Shown: positions 15,201 through 22,640 of the stretch, one piece after another
Numbering within the stretch: the stretch's first letter is position 1
Layout: every line of letters starts with the position of its first letter
DNA from: Axinella damicornis
Lineage: Eukaryota > Porifera > Demospongiae > Axinellida > Axinellidae
Assembly: GCA_963931865.1 (NCBI GenBank)
Contig: OZ007509.1
Coordinates: 17,288,508 to 17,352,507 of the forward strand
DNA length: 64,000 nucleotides
Reading direction: 5' to 3'
Position numbers and translations under genes: made by a program
The notes under the pieces: generated by a model
The model's input: the letters and a program-made list of their open reading frames with translations, nothing else
Told to the model about the DNA's origin: nothing
Databases searched by the model: none

Positions 15201-16440
15201 TCTAGATAGAGGGTGAACAAGATGGGTGAAAGGACTCCACCATGCCGCACTCCACGTGATACCTTGAAAGGCTCAGAATTGTGGCCATTCCAATTTACAC
15301 GCAGGCGTTGAGAAATATACCATCGAAAGAGAAAACGAAGTATTGGAGCAGGCAGATCTCTGGCTATCAGTTTATCAAGCAGAATGGTATGGTCAACGGT
15401 ATCAAAGCCTTTGACGCATCAATTAGACACCCATATACACTATTCACAATTGGTTGCACTTAATTATGCCCTGGATCTACATGGACTTGGACTAGAAAAA
15501 CATTTTCAACAAACATCAACCCATTGTAAACATAGAGGTTCTGTACACGTAGGTAATGAATTTTCATCCGGCCACACCCACTCAAGTAATTGTCAATCAC
15601 ATTCTACAACAGGCTGTTGTGCAATTCAGTGCCACCTCAGAACCAGTTGTTCTGTTGTATAGCTCTTCACATTTTTGTTGTGCATTAAAAATTGTTTTAC
15701 ATACTCTACTGTTTGTATGCATTACTACTTATTACGGTAATCACTACTCAACTCAAACTTGTTCCCAGTGGGTGATAATTTTCTAAACTTGGACATAACA
15801 TATGGACTGCTACCCATGCATTGGCTCACTCAAAAATTCTCTGTTCTAGAGCCGGCCATGCAGCCACACAAAGTATCACACTAGAAGTTGCAACAAGTAA
15901 AATTTACTTACCTTCTGTGACATCAAAGACATGGAACTCGTTGGTCCAGCCACTCCCATCTGTTTGGCTAGGATTCTTGTGGAAGGATGATCCGGTCTGT
16001 ATGGGCTGTGTGGGTACACCGTATCCACCTATGGTGGCTAGGTGGTGTGTGCCGAAGAAAACCATGCCACACCCAGTCTTTGGCATGGGACTGTGTGTTG
16101 TGGTAGTTGTTTCCATCCACTTGAGCGTGTCGGTGTCCAGTACATGAAGGGAGTTTTGCCAAGATATGCCATCATGACCAGCAAATGAATACAAGGAAGT
16201 TGAGTGTGCCACTGCTGCTCCGTAATACATTGCACGGGGTGGCACTCCTGTTGGACGTTGTTCCTGCCAGGTCTCCAGGTAGGGATCAAAGACATTCACA
16301 GTTGACTTCAGTTTGTCCTTCCCGCCGTGAAGAAAGTCTTGCGTGTATCCACCCCACATGTAACACCTCCTCCCTACTTGGACTGCATAGTGGCCGAGTC
16401 TTGGGGATGGTTGATACCGGGAAGACAGAATGGAGGCCAT
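2849..16440 (-). CDS. Gene A: Kelch-Roc/COR-ZU5-UPA-Death domain protein (multi-exon)
   Basis: Exons in order: 16440-15912, 14246-14086, 12636-12451, 11886-11724, 10948-10808, 8621-6495, 5895-5797, 5340-4736, 4657-4508, 4405-4219, a possible 21-nt exon 4095-4075, 3472-3401 and 3240-2849. Every junction uses GT/AG and all phases agree. The order is six Kelch blades, a Roc-like GTPase with COR-like domain, a short linker, ZU5, UPA and a C-terminal Death domain. ZU5-UPA-Death is the tail of PIDD1 and UNC5; Roc-COR-Death recalls DAPK1. I therefore infer a cytosolic signalling scaffold or switch in which the propeller senses a partner and the Death domain recruits effectors. No signal peptide or membrane segment is seen. 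The start is the first ATG of the first Kelch exon; an upstream non-coding exon is possible. The stop follows the Death domain, though a further 3' exon cannot be excluded. Gene B is its tandem paralogue. Confidence 0.8.
3401..3472 (-). CDS. Gene A small linker exon before the Death domain
   Basis: A 24-codon phase 1-1 exon after CATCAG encoding AISNEFSSEIAIQMSAQKDT. It matches gene B 28860-28804 (ALPTESPSEITTQTANT) in position, phase and first residues, which is the main support. A further candidate 21-nt exon lies at 4095-4075. Confidence 0.6.
   Translation of the reverse strand: MLFQTNSHQKLLSRCQHRKILKY
4219..4405 (-). CDS. Gene A exon 10: UPA domain, second part
   Basis: Encodes ITKHQVDRYVPGQRVPSCQL, VRWTGQQEQPVQLAHRVKLL and YNFFLIRLPALP. 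It aligns with gene B 30311-30122 (QVDSFRPGQQLPSCCLSVEW ... NFFYIKCIPENP). It ends in phase 1. Confidence 0.75.
4508..4657 (-). CDS. Gene A exon 9: UPA domain, first part
   Basis: A 50-codon phase 0-0 exon encoding AIDAKYTGAAATVGPDQE, then ITLDIPEEGLVLQSGWTITP. It aligns with gene B exon 30517-30368 (AVKKEYAG ... GWEITP). The donor is GGG|GTGAAT. Confidence 0.72.
4736..5340 (-). CDS. Gene A exon 8: ZU5 domain
   Basis: The acceptor is CACTGTAG and the donor GCT|GTAAGT. It encodes GYLRSVEVLGHTSFTYTG, then the ZU5 signature GFKIHFPENALPSDVDECRV, SGIYWIAAPHEFTKPITIDI and QHC, YIVAKCTQEDLPYKF and SISLTHFSGLGI. ZU5 is a beta-sandwich found in ankyrins, UNC5 and PIDD1 that packs on UPA and can hold the Death domain inactive. 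The PIDD autoprocessing HFS motif has a look-alike, THFSGLG, at the expected C-terminal position. The match is suggestive; cleavage is not shown. Confidence 0.85.
5690..5776. mobile_element. Short hairpin element, 9-bp-TSD family
   Basis: Ends TAGC...GGGAACGAGGCTA. Flanking 9-mers are ACTCCAATG and GCTCCAATA (7/9). The arms carry CACGCCCAGCTTTTGTC and its near inverse. It lies in a gene A intron. Confidence 0.75.
5797..5895 (-). CDS. Gene A exon 7: charged linker
   Basis: A 33-codon phase 1-1 exon between TCACTGCAG and GTTTGTC. It encodes GSEVEVKHQQIQTEIIETEH, then KHVQAGSSTKQQ. It is probably a short helical linker between COR and ZU5. Its support is the open frame, splice sites and phase only. 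Confidence 0.6.
6495..8621 (-). CDS. Gene A exon 6: Roc-like GTPase with COR-like domain
   Basis: One 709-codon exon, phase 1-1. The P-loop is GAPGSGKTHLRYLL (about exon residues 25-38). A disordered insert of about 140 residues follows, rich in Pro, Ser, Thr and acidic residues. Next come the switch-II-like YIDSGGQPQFLEVLAAF, the KLSEELSAPPSVEYFSPDGK stretch and VVGTFKDQ in the NKxD position. The COR-like part starts FPLHWYFLEMELRKL and continues through LEAALHYLHEANLFLYYPDI. The family binds and hydrolyses GTP and usually dimerises through COR; activity here is inferred. The Asn of NKxD is not conserved (TFKD), which is common in these invertebrate Roc-like proteins. A STAND-type NTPase is a less likely alternative. 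Gene B has no equivalent exon. Confidence 0.82.
8950..9375. mobile_element. TTAA-flanked MITE with long inverted repeats
   Basis: Starts GGTTACGGGAT and ends ATCCCGTAACC, bordered by TTAA at 8946-8949 and 9376-9379. The arms are about 160 bp and over 85% alike by eye, with a short unique centre. TTAA duplication is typical of piggyBac and Kolobok superfamilies; no transposase is encoded. It lies in the gene A intron just before the Roc/COR exon. Confidence 0.88.
9380..10807. other. Intron and intergenic-type sequence, nothing recognised
   Basis: The gene A intron between exon 5 and the Roc/COR exon, outside the MITE. Short open frames here have no recognisable similarity. The copy B intron at this place holds three extra coding exons instead. 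Confidence 0.5.
10808..10948 (-). CDS. Gene A exon 5: closing strand of the propeller and linker
   Basis: A 47-codon phase 1-1 exon encoding SVESPSSGDTPSSRQWVLVG, then VADSSQLGT and a charged helix. The WVLVG stretch probably supplies the last propeller strand. It is about 80% identical to gene B exon 5. It splices in frame to the Roc/COR exon (EHG plus AT gives ...EHDLEVQM). Confidence 0.8.
11724..11886 (-). CDS. Gene A exon 4: Kelch blade 6
   Basis: The acceptor is CTCTACAG. It encodes LTLPEGTLPRFAHTVTAC, then VHATTFGGCP and NTTVMEF, with donor TTCA|GTGAGT in phase 1. It resembles exon 4 of gene B but less closely than exons 1-3 do. Confidence 0.8.
12451..12636 (-). CDS. Gene A exon 3: Kelch blade 5
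   Basis: A 62-codon exon between TTCTCACAG and GTGAGGG. It encodes QWTKWEREEGAPWPVGRSSH, then AACCLNY, PVLLMTWGID and DAWLLDIHSGRW. The usual GG doublet is WG here and GG in gene B. The frame is open through the whole exon. Confidence 0.8.
14086..14246 (-). CDS. Gene A exon 2: Kelch blade 4
   Basis: The acceptor is CTTCTGCAG|GCAAGTGG. It encodes KWSSPTTTGPRPPPSSNFTF, then AVYFGGFEPG and NDTYVIDFNTM, one Kelch blade. The donor ATG|GTACAT is weak but identical in copy B, and it gives phase 0, as exon 3 requires. Confidence 0.8.
14289..15438 (-). mobile_element. Degraded non-LTR retrotransposon fragment (reverse transcriptase)
   Basis: Lies in the intron between Kelch exons 1 and 2. The minus strand encodes a reverse transcriptase core in broken frames: SKAFDTVDH, then GVRHGGVLSPILFTLYLDDL, AYADDITLLA (the YADD active site), then a C-terminal part with FNPDKTQCI and SHLGHVLQ. 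A missing T near 15408 breaks the frame upstream of the core. The A/T-rich ATT repeat at 14289 fits the element's 3' end. Copy B of the locus lacks this segment (compare 39105-39125), so it inserted after the duplication or was lost from B. It is dead and 5'-truncated. Confidence 0.85.
15912..16440 (-). CDS. Gene A exon 1: Kelch blades 1-3
   Basis: Opens MASILSSRYQPSPRLGHYAV. Three Kelch repeats follow, each with a hydrophobic strand, a GG or AG doublet (CYMWGG, YSFAGH, ATIGGY) and an xVFDP or HVLD strand before a Trp. The donor is CAGAAG|GTAAGT, phase 1. The joined codon gives EGKW with exon 2, completing the blade. Confidence 0.85.
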
Positions 16441-17575
16441 CTCTCATACCAGTCTCAGAGCTCGGATCCTAGTTCAAGAATACAAATGACAGAATATAAA
16501 CGCATGTTCTGGTCCTCTCAACAGCTGTTCTTATGCACTGCACTAGTGCATGTGTAAGATGGTCTCATTCACTCCCAGCTCTCGTCCGTTGCAGTATGAC
16601 AACCAAGCAACAGAGGCTGAGAGTGGGGGACTGGGAACAATGCTGTAAGGTGCACACGTGTAAAGCTGAATGAGACTGAGAGTATAATTGAACCCCATTT
16701 TGAACGAAGTTTCTCTCAAAATTGCAAAAGTTCTTGGAAGGACTGCTAACATAAAGGATTCCTTTAGCTAACGAGCAATGGCACTCCTCCCACGAGGAGT
16801 CCAACCACACCCTCCCAACCAATGTGGTACCACATCACCATAGTCGGTCACTGCTACAGTCACACTTCCAACGGCAGTGACCTCCAGCCTCGTTCCCAGG
16901 TCACTACTGCCTCCAGTCTTTGAACACTTGCAGTATGCAAATACGGAGGGGGAAGGCCTGGGAGATTTGGTCAATACTGGGGACATCAGGTAGACAGAGG
17001 GCAGACCTCTCAACTTCAAAAAGAACTCTATAGTGAGATACCCAAATAGAGCTGAACTTGGTCCTGTAAGTAGCTGCCCCTGTGAGTTTCTTGGACGTCT
17101 TCGGCCTGGGAGGGGACTGCTGCTGGTGCTCATTACTGTCATCGAGTCCTGCATACACCCTGAGCCAATTCCTCCCCTTCAGAATCACTCTACTGACTAC
17201 CTCATATGAGCTGACGTGCACATGTGCACAGAACTAGAACTTTGAACTTTAGTTGATAAGCAGCAGACCGTGAGAAATGAGGTCATCACAGAACTTTGAA
17301 CCTTAGTTGATCAGCAGACCGTGAGAAATGATGACATCACCGTGAGACCGTGAGAGTAGGGCTGAAATCGTGAGTCTCACGGTGGGATCGTGAGAGTTGA
17401 GAGGTCTGAGAGGGGGTGGTGGTGCCCAACTGTAATAATTCCCGTTTCATGCCGACTCGTCAGGCGCCAACCCCAGTGTGTCTGCCCGCACATAACCAAG
17501 TTTCCCAGACCTCTGTGAACGATTACCTTTCTGCATTAGTTTTACCCAGGCACATGCCAAAACATTGGTATTGTC

Positions 17576-17645
17576 TAGCCTCGTTCCCAGGCTCCCCCCC
17601 CCCCCCCCCCCCCCCCCCCACAGGGTGATCCTGGTAATGAGGCTA
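17576..17645. mobile_element. Short hairpin element containing a C run, 9-bp-TSD family
   Basis: TAGCCTCGTTCCCAGG at the left and ATGAGGCTA at the right, flanked by GGTATTGTC and GGTATGGTC (8/9). The interior is mostly a poly-C tract at about 17586-17619. Confidence 0.72.
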
Positions 17646-17820
17646 GGTATGGTCATGGCCATACTGCTTCCCCCCAGCCGGCCCTGATAAAGTGTATGTT
17701 AGTTGTCTATGGAGCTAATGCAACTCTAGGATTCCTGGGTTATCATGACATACGTAAGGAGTCTATATTTTCAAAATGTTGATTGTTCATTGTATCACGT
17801 AAGGGCACCATGTTACACAA

Positions 17821-18378
17821 CAGTCTCAGAACCAGCCCTTCACACAGGGAGGAGGAAGGGCAGACCCTTCACACAGGGAGGAGGAAGGGCAGACCCTTCA
17901 CACAGGGAGGAGGAAGGGCAGACCCTTCACACAGGGAGGAGGAAGGGCAGACCCTTCACACGGAGAGGAGGAAGGGTCTGGGCACATGTGCACATTAGAG
18001 TTGTCCTGGAGGAGTGCAATTCTGTATGGAAAATTGGCGATCAACTGTGATACCACACGTACAAACACAGTTGCGACCTGCTTGCTGCTCCCCTCACCTT
18101 TTGTCCCACACTCGTGGGTTATGGCATAGCACAGCAATTCGCAGTGTCTAGTTGGTAGTGACACTGGGGAAAAATTATTTCCATGCCATCATTTGCAACC
18201 AATGTTGACCTGATTTGTCAGGTTAACATTCCGTCCTGGGGACAAGCGAATGTGTTGTGACCTGTCTACTATGGAAATAGGCATCCAAGGATGTAAAAAG
18301 TGTAAGTGGTGATGAAGTTGAATGTAACGTGCCCACACCCTTCCTCCTCCCGGTGTGAAGGGTCTGGTTCCGAGACTA
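17821..18378. mobile_element. Inverted-repeat element with 29-bp tandem repeats, 9-bp-TSD family
   Basis: Left end CAGTCTCAGAACCAG, right end CTGGTTCCGAGACTA, flanked by GTTACACAA and GTTACACAT (8/9). The same element, with the same flanks, is at 43439-43801 in copy B, so it predates the locus duplication. The left arm has about five 29-bp units (AGACCCTTCACACAGGGAGG...) at 17834-17980, against one in copy B. Confidence 0.75.
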
Positions 18379-18679
18379 GTTACACATTAAACATACCTTT
18401 GCTGACGTGTCTTGTAGTAGACTACTTGTGTAGTGCTGCAACCGTCAGACTGAATCCTCACTGTAATGTTCAAGTGGTATTGAATCACAGAGCTGGACTG
18501 ACAACAACCCCTGAATTCAAATTGATTTCAGCCCCACCCCCAACCCATGTACATGTACAACAGGTGAACAAGGAGTTACGCACAATAGAATAACATGATG
18601 ACGGTTAGTCAATTGCTTGCGTACCTGCAGCGTGCTTTGGAGAGCTCTATTTCAGGCGGTGTATATAGTAACAGCCACC

Positions 18680-18870
18680 AGTCACAGTGTGGGCGCATTC
18701 TTTGTTGGGTGTGGCACAATTGACCTTTGACGTCACGAGTTAATTAGCCTCGGGGCTCGATCTTCAGACGAGCAGAGTTGAGTTGATGTTGGCACATGCA
18801 TTGTCAGCCTGACTGAGAAGTTGCGATCTAAGATCCTGTCCAAGCCTGTTGTTCAAGGTTAGCCATTCAA
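18680..18870. promoter_or_regulatory. Conserved CRE-containing segment (copy A)
   Basis: GGCGCATTCTTTGTTGGGTG, then a consensus CRE TGACGTCA at 18728-18735 and TTAATTAGCCTCGGGGC. The same block occurs at 50950-51080 in copy B. Conservation of the CRE between diverged copies suggests a promoter or enhancer, perhaps of the Kelch genes or a divergent transcript. Function is inferred. Confidence 0.45.
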
Positions 18871-18998
18871 AGTGCACTTAGTTATTGATCTGATTGAAAC
18901 CAGGGTGTGGGGCTAATGGTTTCCTCCCTTCCCGGTGGAGCCTACCGGCAAGATTCTCCTCATCCTACCCCATTAGCTATCTTCGTGTAGTGGTTGTA

Positions 18999-19000
<2 letters not shown>

Positions 19001-19039
<39 letters not shown>
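19001..19039. repeat. TG dinucleotide microsatellite
   Basis: A pure (TG)n tract of about 19 units. Confidence 0.95.
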
Positions 19040-19042
<3 letters not shown>

Positions 19043-19108
19043 AGTGGGTGTCTGACGTCACTTCTACGATCAATATTCGCACGATTTGTTTTCAAGCTAG
19101 CCATACCC

Positions 19109-19568
19109 TAGCCTCGTTCCCAGGCCGTTTTGGGAGGCCTGACAACTTCCGCGAGTTCAAACTGTTTACAGACGTAACGTCACGACAAGTGCATAGTAGG
19201 CCTACCTCATTCAATCAGTGAAGTCCACGTGATACTTCTGATATTTTCACCGGCTGAGAACGGTCCTTTCCTGCTCGCGGAAGCAACTGTTTGCGCAGGT
19301 TCTGCGACGGAAGGCAAGCAGAAGACGAACGAATAAAAGACGTCGTGCAGAGCACCTACACTAGCGCGATCGAGCGATCAACTATTGTGATGAATGGGCG
19401 TGACTGCGACGTTTCAACACATGACGCAATTCGTTTTACTGTTGTCAGGTGACAGCGATCTGAAATCTGATTGGGACTTCCAACTCTCTGGCAGCGGAAG
19501 TAACAGTTTGAACTGGCGGAAGTTGCCAGGCCGTTTTTCCCTCTCAAAACGGCCTGAGAACGAGGCTA
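19109..19568. mobile_element. 460-bp inverted-repeat element, 9-bp-TSD family
   Basis: TAGCCTCGTTCCCAGG at the left and GAACGAGGCTA at the right, flanked on both sides by GCCATACCC (9/9). The arms continue inward with GCCGTTTTGGGAGGCC and AACTTCCGC and their inverses. The centre is unique. Confidence 0.88.
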
Positions 19569-19881
19569 GCCATACCCAGGCCCGCGCCATTTTCGATTGC
19601 ACGAAGAACGTAGCTGCAACCTAAAACAGTGTGGGCCTGGGAATGAGGCTATTTTCAAGCCGCTGTACTGACAGTGCAGGTTGCTCCTAGAAAGTGTGTG
19701 CATTTATATAGCTCTGTGTTCTATATGTGTGTTCACTGGGGATGGTGGGAGAGTGGGTTCCCTGTCCTTGTGGTGGCCGGAATTGGCTCAATAGCAATTC
19801 AAAAATGGATCAGTATCATCTAATTTGGTGCCATCATTTTCCGCTTGCTCTCCCTCCCTCTTCCCATCCCATACCCATGCC

Positions 19882-19939
19882 TAGTTTGGTTCCCAGACAC
19901 GCCAGAAACGAAACGCAGAAGGGTCTGGGAACCAAACTA
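19882..19939. mobile_element. 58-bp hairpin element, 9-bp-TSD family variant
   Basis: Almost all palindrome: TAGTTTGGTTCCCAGAC ... GTCTGGGAACCAAACTA. It is flanked by ACCCATGCC and ACCCAGGCC (8/9). Confidence 0.78.
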
Positions 19940-20119
19940 ACCCAGGCCTGCACCGTTGTTGATTGCAGGAAGAACGTACAACCGAAAACAGTGTGGGCCT
20001 GGGAATAAGGCTATTATCAAGCCGCTGTACTGACAGTGCAGGTTACTCCCATAATTTTAGAGCTAAATACAACGTGTAGTTTAATCGTGCATTTTTCTAC
20101 TTGCTCTCTCCTCCCTCTT

Positions 20120-20360
20120 CTCATCCCTGCATCCCTCTCATCTCTTTGTCCCCCTCCTCTCTCCTCCTCCTTTTGTCCCTCCTCCCTCACTTCGTACCCT
20201 TCTCCTCTCTCCTCCCTTTGTCCCTCCCCTCCTCCTCACTTCGTCCCCTCCTCCTCTCTCCTCCTCCCTTTGTCCCTCCTCCTCTCTCCTCCTCCCTTTT
20301 TTCACTTCCTCCTCCTCCTCCTCCTCCTCCTCCTCCTCCTCCTCCTCCTCCTCTCTCTTC
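20120..20360. repeat. Pyrimidine-rich tract ending in a CCT trinucleotide repeat
   Basis: CTCC-rich low complexity that becomes pure (CCT)n at about 20308-20352. The Leu/Pro/Ser and Glu/Gly open frames over it are repeat by-products. Confidence 0.92.
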
Positions 20361-20638
20361 CCTCCCACTCTCTCTTTCCTCCACTTCCCATCCAACTTCC
20401 ACACACCCAGGAGCATGTTCTGCTGCCACACATGTGTATTGAACAGGTATACATGGAAGGTGAGAGTTCCTTCAACGGCTGCTACTGCTGGTGTTTCTGT
20501 GTGCAGTTCACAGCAGTGATGCCAAGAGATACACTTTGTCATATGTGAGTCACGTACAGGAGTTTATCCTAATTGGTTAGCAATGAAACTACATGTAGAT
20601 CGGCTGCAGCCAGGCAGCATAAAATAGACTACAGTCAC

Positions 20639-20923
20639 ACACAGTCTGGCTTAGAGTGCTCAGCTCAATCTAACAGGCTTACAACTATGGAACGCCAAGT
20701 GCGACAAAAGTGGTGCTTTCTCAGAGTGCAGGCTGTTTGCGATTTTTGGATCGTGGCTCAGCGATTCTGCGAACGTGTTTGTGATTGCAAGCGGTACCAG
20801 TTGTGCAGCCAGATTGTAGCACTTCCCTTCAATACATGTACAGTCATGGTACACCATAATCAACTGCAGGAGATCATACCCAGGCTTTGTTAGATTGAGC
20901 TGAGTACTCCAAGCCAGACTGTG
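20639..20923. mobile_element. 285-bp MITE with about 40-bp terminal inverted repeats
   Basis: The left end CACAGTCTGGCTTAGAGTGC and the inverse of the right end (CACAGTCTGGCTTGGAGTAC) continue alike for about 40 bp through CTCAGCTCAATCTAACA. No clear target duplication and no coding capacity. Confidence 0.75.
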
Positions 20924-21844
20924 AATTTCTGCATTTGATCTACTAATGTCATTAACCTCGCCCTGCCCATATGGGGGAGGTTCTAGTACTCATTGTGTGT
21001 GTCTGTCTGTCTGTCTGTCTGTTACTGCTCTAGCGGGTGCTGCGGGTACTTGATGAGCGAGACCAAGGTATCAAAAGAAAGCGCTGGACGTAAGGAACAA
21101 AATGAACGTAGCAATTTGGATAAAAATGTTTAGTTCGAGAGTTATGACAGTTTTTAGCTCACCGCGAAAACTTTACTTGGAGCTTGTGGCACAGAATCAA
21201 CATCAGCAGGTCACTAGCGCTGTTACTAGACTACTGGTACGTGAAGCGTGGCATCTAGCGACACCAGCGCTACCACAAACCAAGCGGCACAAAGTGACAA
21301 ACTGATGAGCTAGCGGGCTATACGTATATATAGTCTGGTTCCCGGGATCCCGATACCAGACCCTGAACGCACACCGGATGACACGTGATACTTACACATC
21401 GTGAACCTACCTGGCTAGAGCACCATGAACTTCTGCCTCCTCGGTGACGACAACAAAGACGGAGGCAGCTCATGGGTCTACTGCCATGGCCGGTGACGTA
21501 CCTGCTAGACTGCTTCAGCTAACGCTAACCTGACTCACAGTTGCACGAGTGCATGTTTAGTGCATGTAGTGTCATAATTCTGTGGCTCATAATTTGCCCA
21601 GTCACATAATTGAGTCTGATGACAGTCACTGTTATGGGGCCTGGGAACGAGGCTAAGTCACTGTATGAATGCAACTGCTCCATGCATGTCCTGCACGTGT
21701 ACTTCGCTCAGGCTAGCCCTCCAATGTCCTGCATTCCACTAGTAGATCTTATGGGTACGTTTTGCTACATGAGGGCAAGGTTTGCACTTTAGTGCTTTTT
21801 CATTGTTCACTGCACCTAAGAATGCTAATCTTGCCAATATTCAT

Positions 21845-22640
21845 CCATGGCAGTATGTAAACATTTGATGGGATACCATGAAGTGAACACTAAGTCCATG
21901 GTTATGGCTGTATACTAAGACTGCTTTAGCCTTGTTCCCAGTCTCGTGGGGGGGGGGGGGGGGGGGGGGGCAATACTTGAATGATTTTATCCTGGTGGTC
22001 CACTTGGCAATACTTGGGATGTGTTTATCCTGGTGGGCCACCTCTCTCCTCCTCCTTACGAGCCTGGGAACGAGGCTAGGACTGCTTGCAATTGGATTAC
22101 TCCAGGGTCCCTGAGGTTACATGAATCAGTTTGTCCCAGTTCAGTCCATCCTCAAGAGAGAGGGTCGGTTGTGGCTTGCATGAGTGCTGTAGGGCTTGCT
22201 AACTTGCACACCCAAGAGCAGTGTAGTGATGCCAAGTTATATTCCACCAGTAATCTGTTCACCATTCATCACAATGTACGACCTCGATTGTGTGTGTCAC
22301 ACTGTCAGATATGATGACTAGTGTTAGCAGCTGCCCACAGCACCCTCTGCAGAATGGATTCCCGGTTTTTTTGCTGATGATGTAACTGGCATACAACATG
22401 TTGTTTGGCCATTTTCTGTCATCTTACAAGAGATTAGCTGATTCCTGCTGTGCCTAGTGACGTATGTCACCACTATGGTAGTATGTAAACATCTGCAGTG
22501 AGTCTGAGGTTGTGGCTACTAGGACTGCTTGCAGTTGGTGGACACCACAGTGTGGGGTCTTAGGTTGTGTTTGTCCCAGTTCAGTCCAACCTCAAGAGTG
22601 AGGGTCAGTTGTAGTTTGAGTCCTGTAGGCAGTGCTACTG
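21845..22640. repeat. Local duplication of about 300 bp, diverged
   Basis: GCAGTATGTAAACAT ... GGACTGCTTGCA ... TTTGTCCCAGTTCAGTCCA occurs at about 21850-22200 and again at about 22470-22640. The first copy is interrupted by the hairpin element at 21927-22078. Confidence 0.65.
21927..22078. mobile_element. Short hairpin element containing a G run, 9-bp-TSD family
   Basis: Left end TAGCCTTGTTCCCAG, right end CTGGGAACGAGGCTA, flanked by AGACTGCTT and GGACTGCTT (8/9). It contains a poly-G run near 21949-21970 and two CTTG...TTTATCCTGGTGG repeats. Confidence 0.75.

Noticed and set aside
17834..17980. CRISPR-like array of 29-bp units
   Set aside because: Units are directly adjacent without unique spacers and lie in a eukaryotic transposon arm; this is a minisatellite.
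20036..20548. Leu/Pro/Ser-rich and Glu/Gly-rich frames
   Set aside because: Translated CCT/AGG low-complexity DNA without splice or start support.
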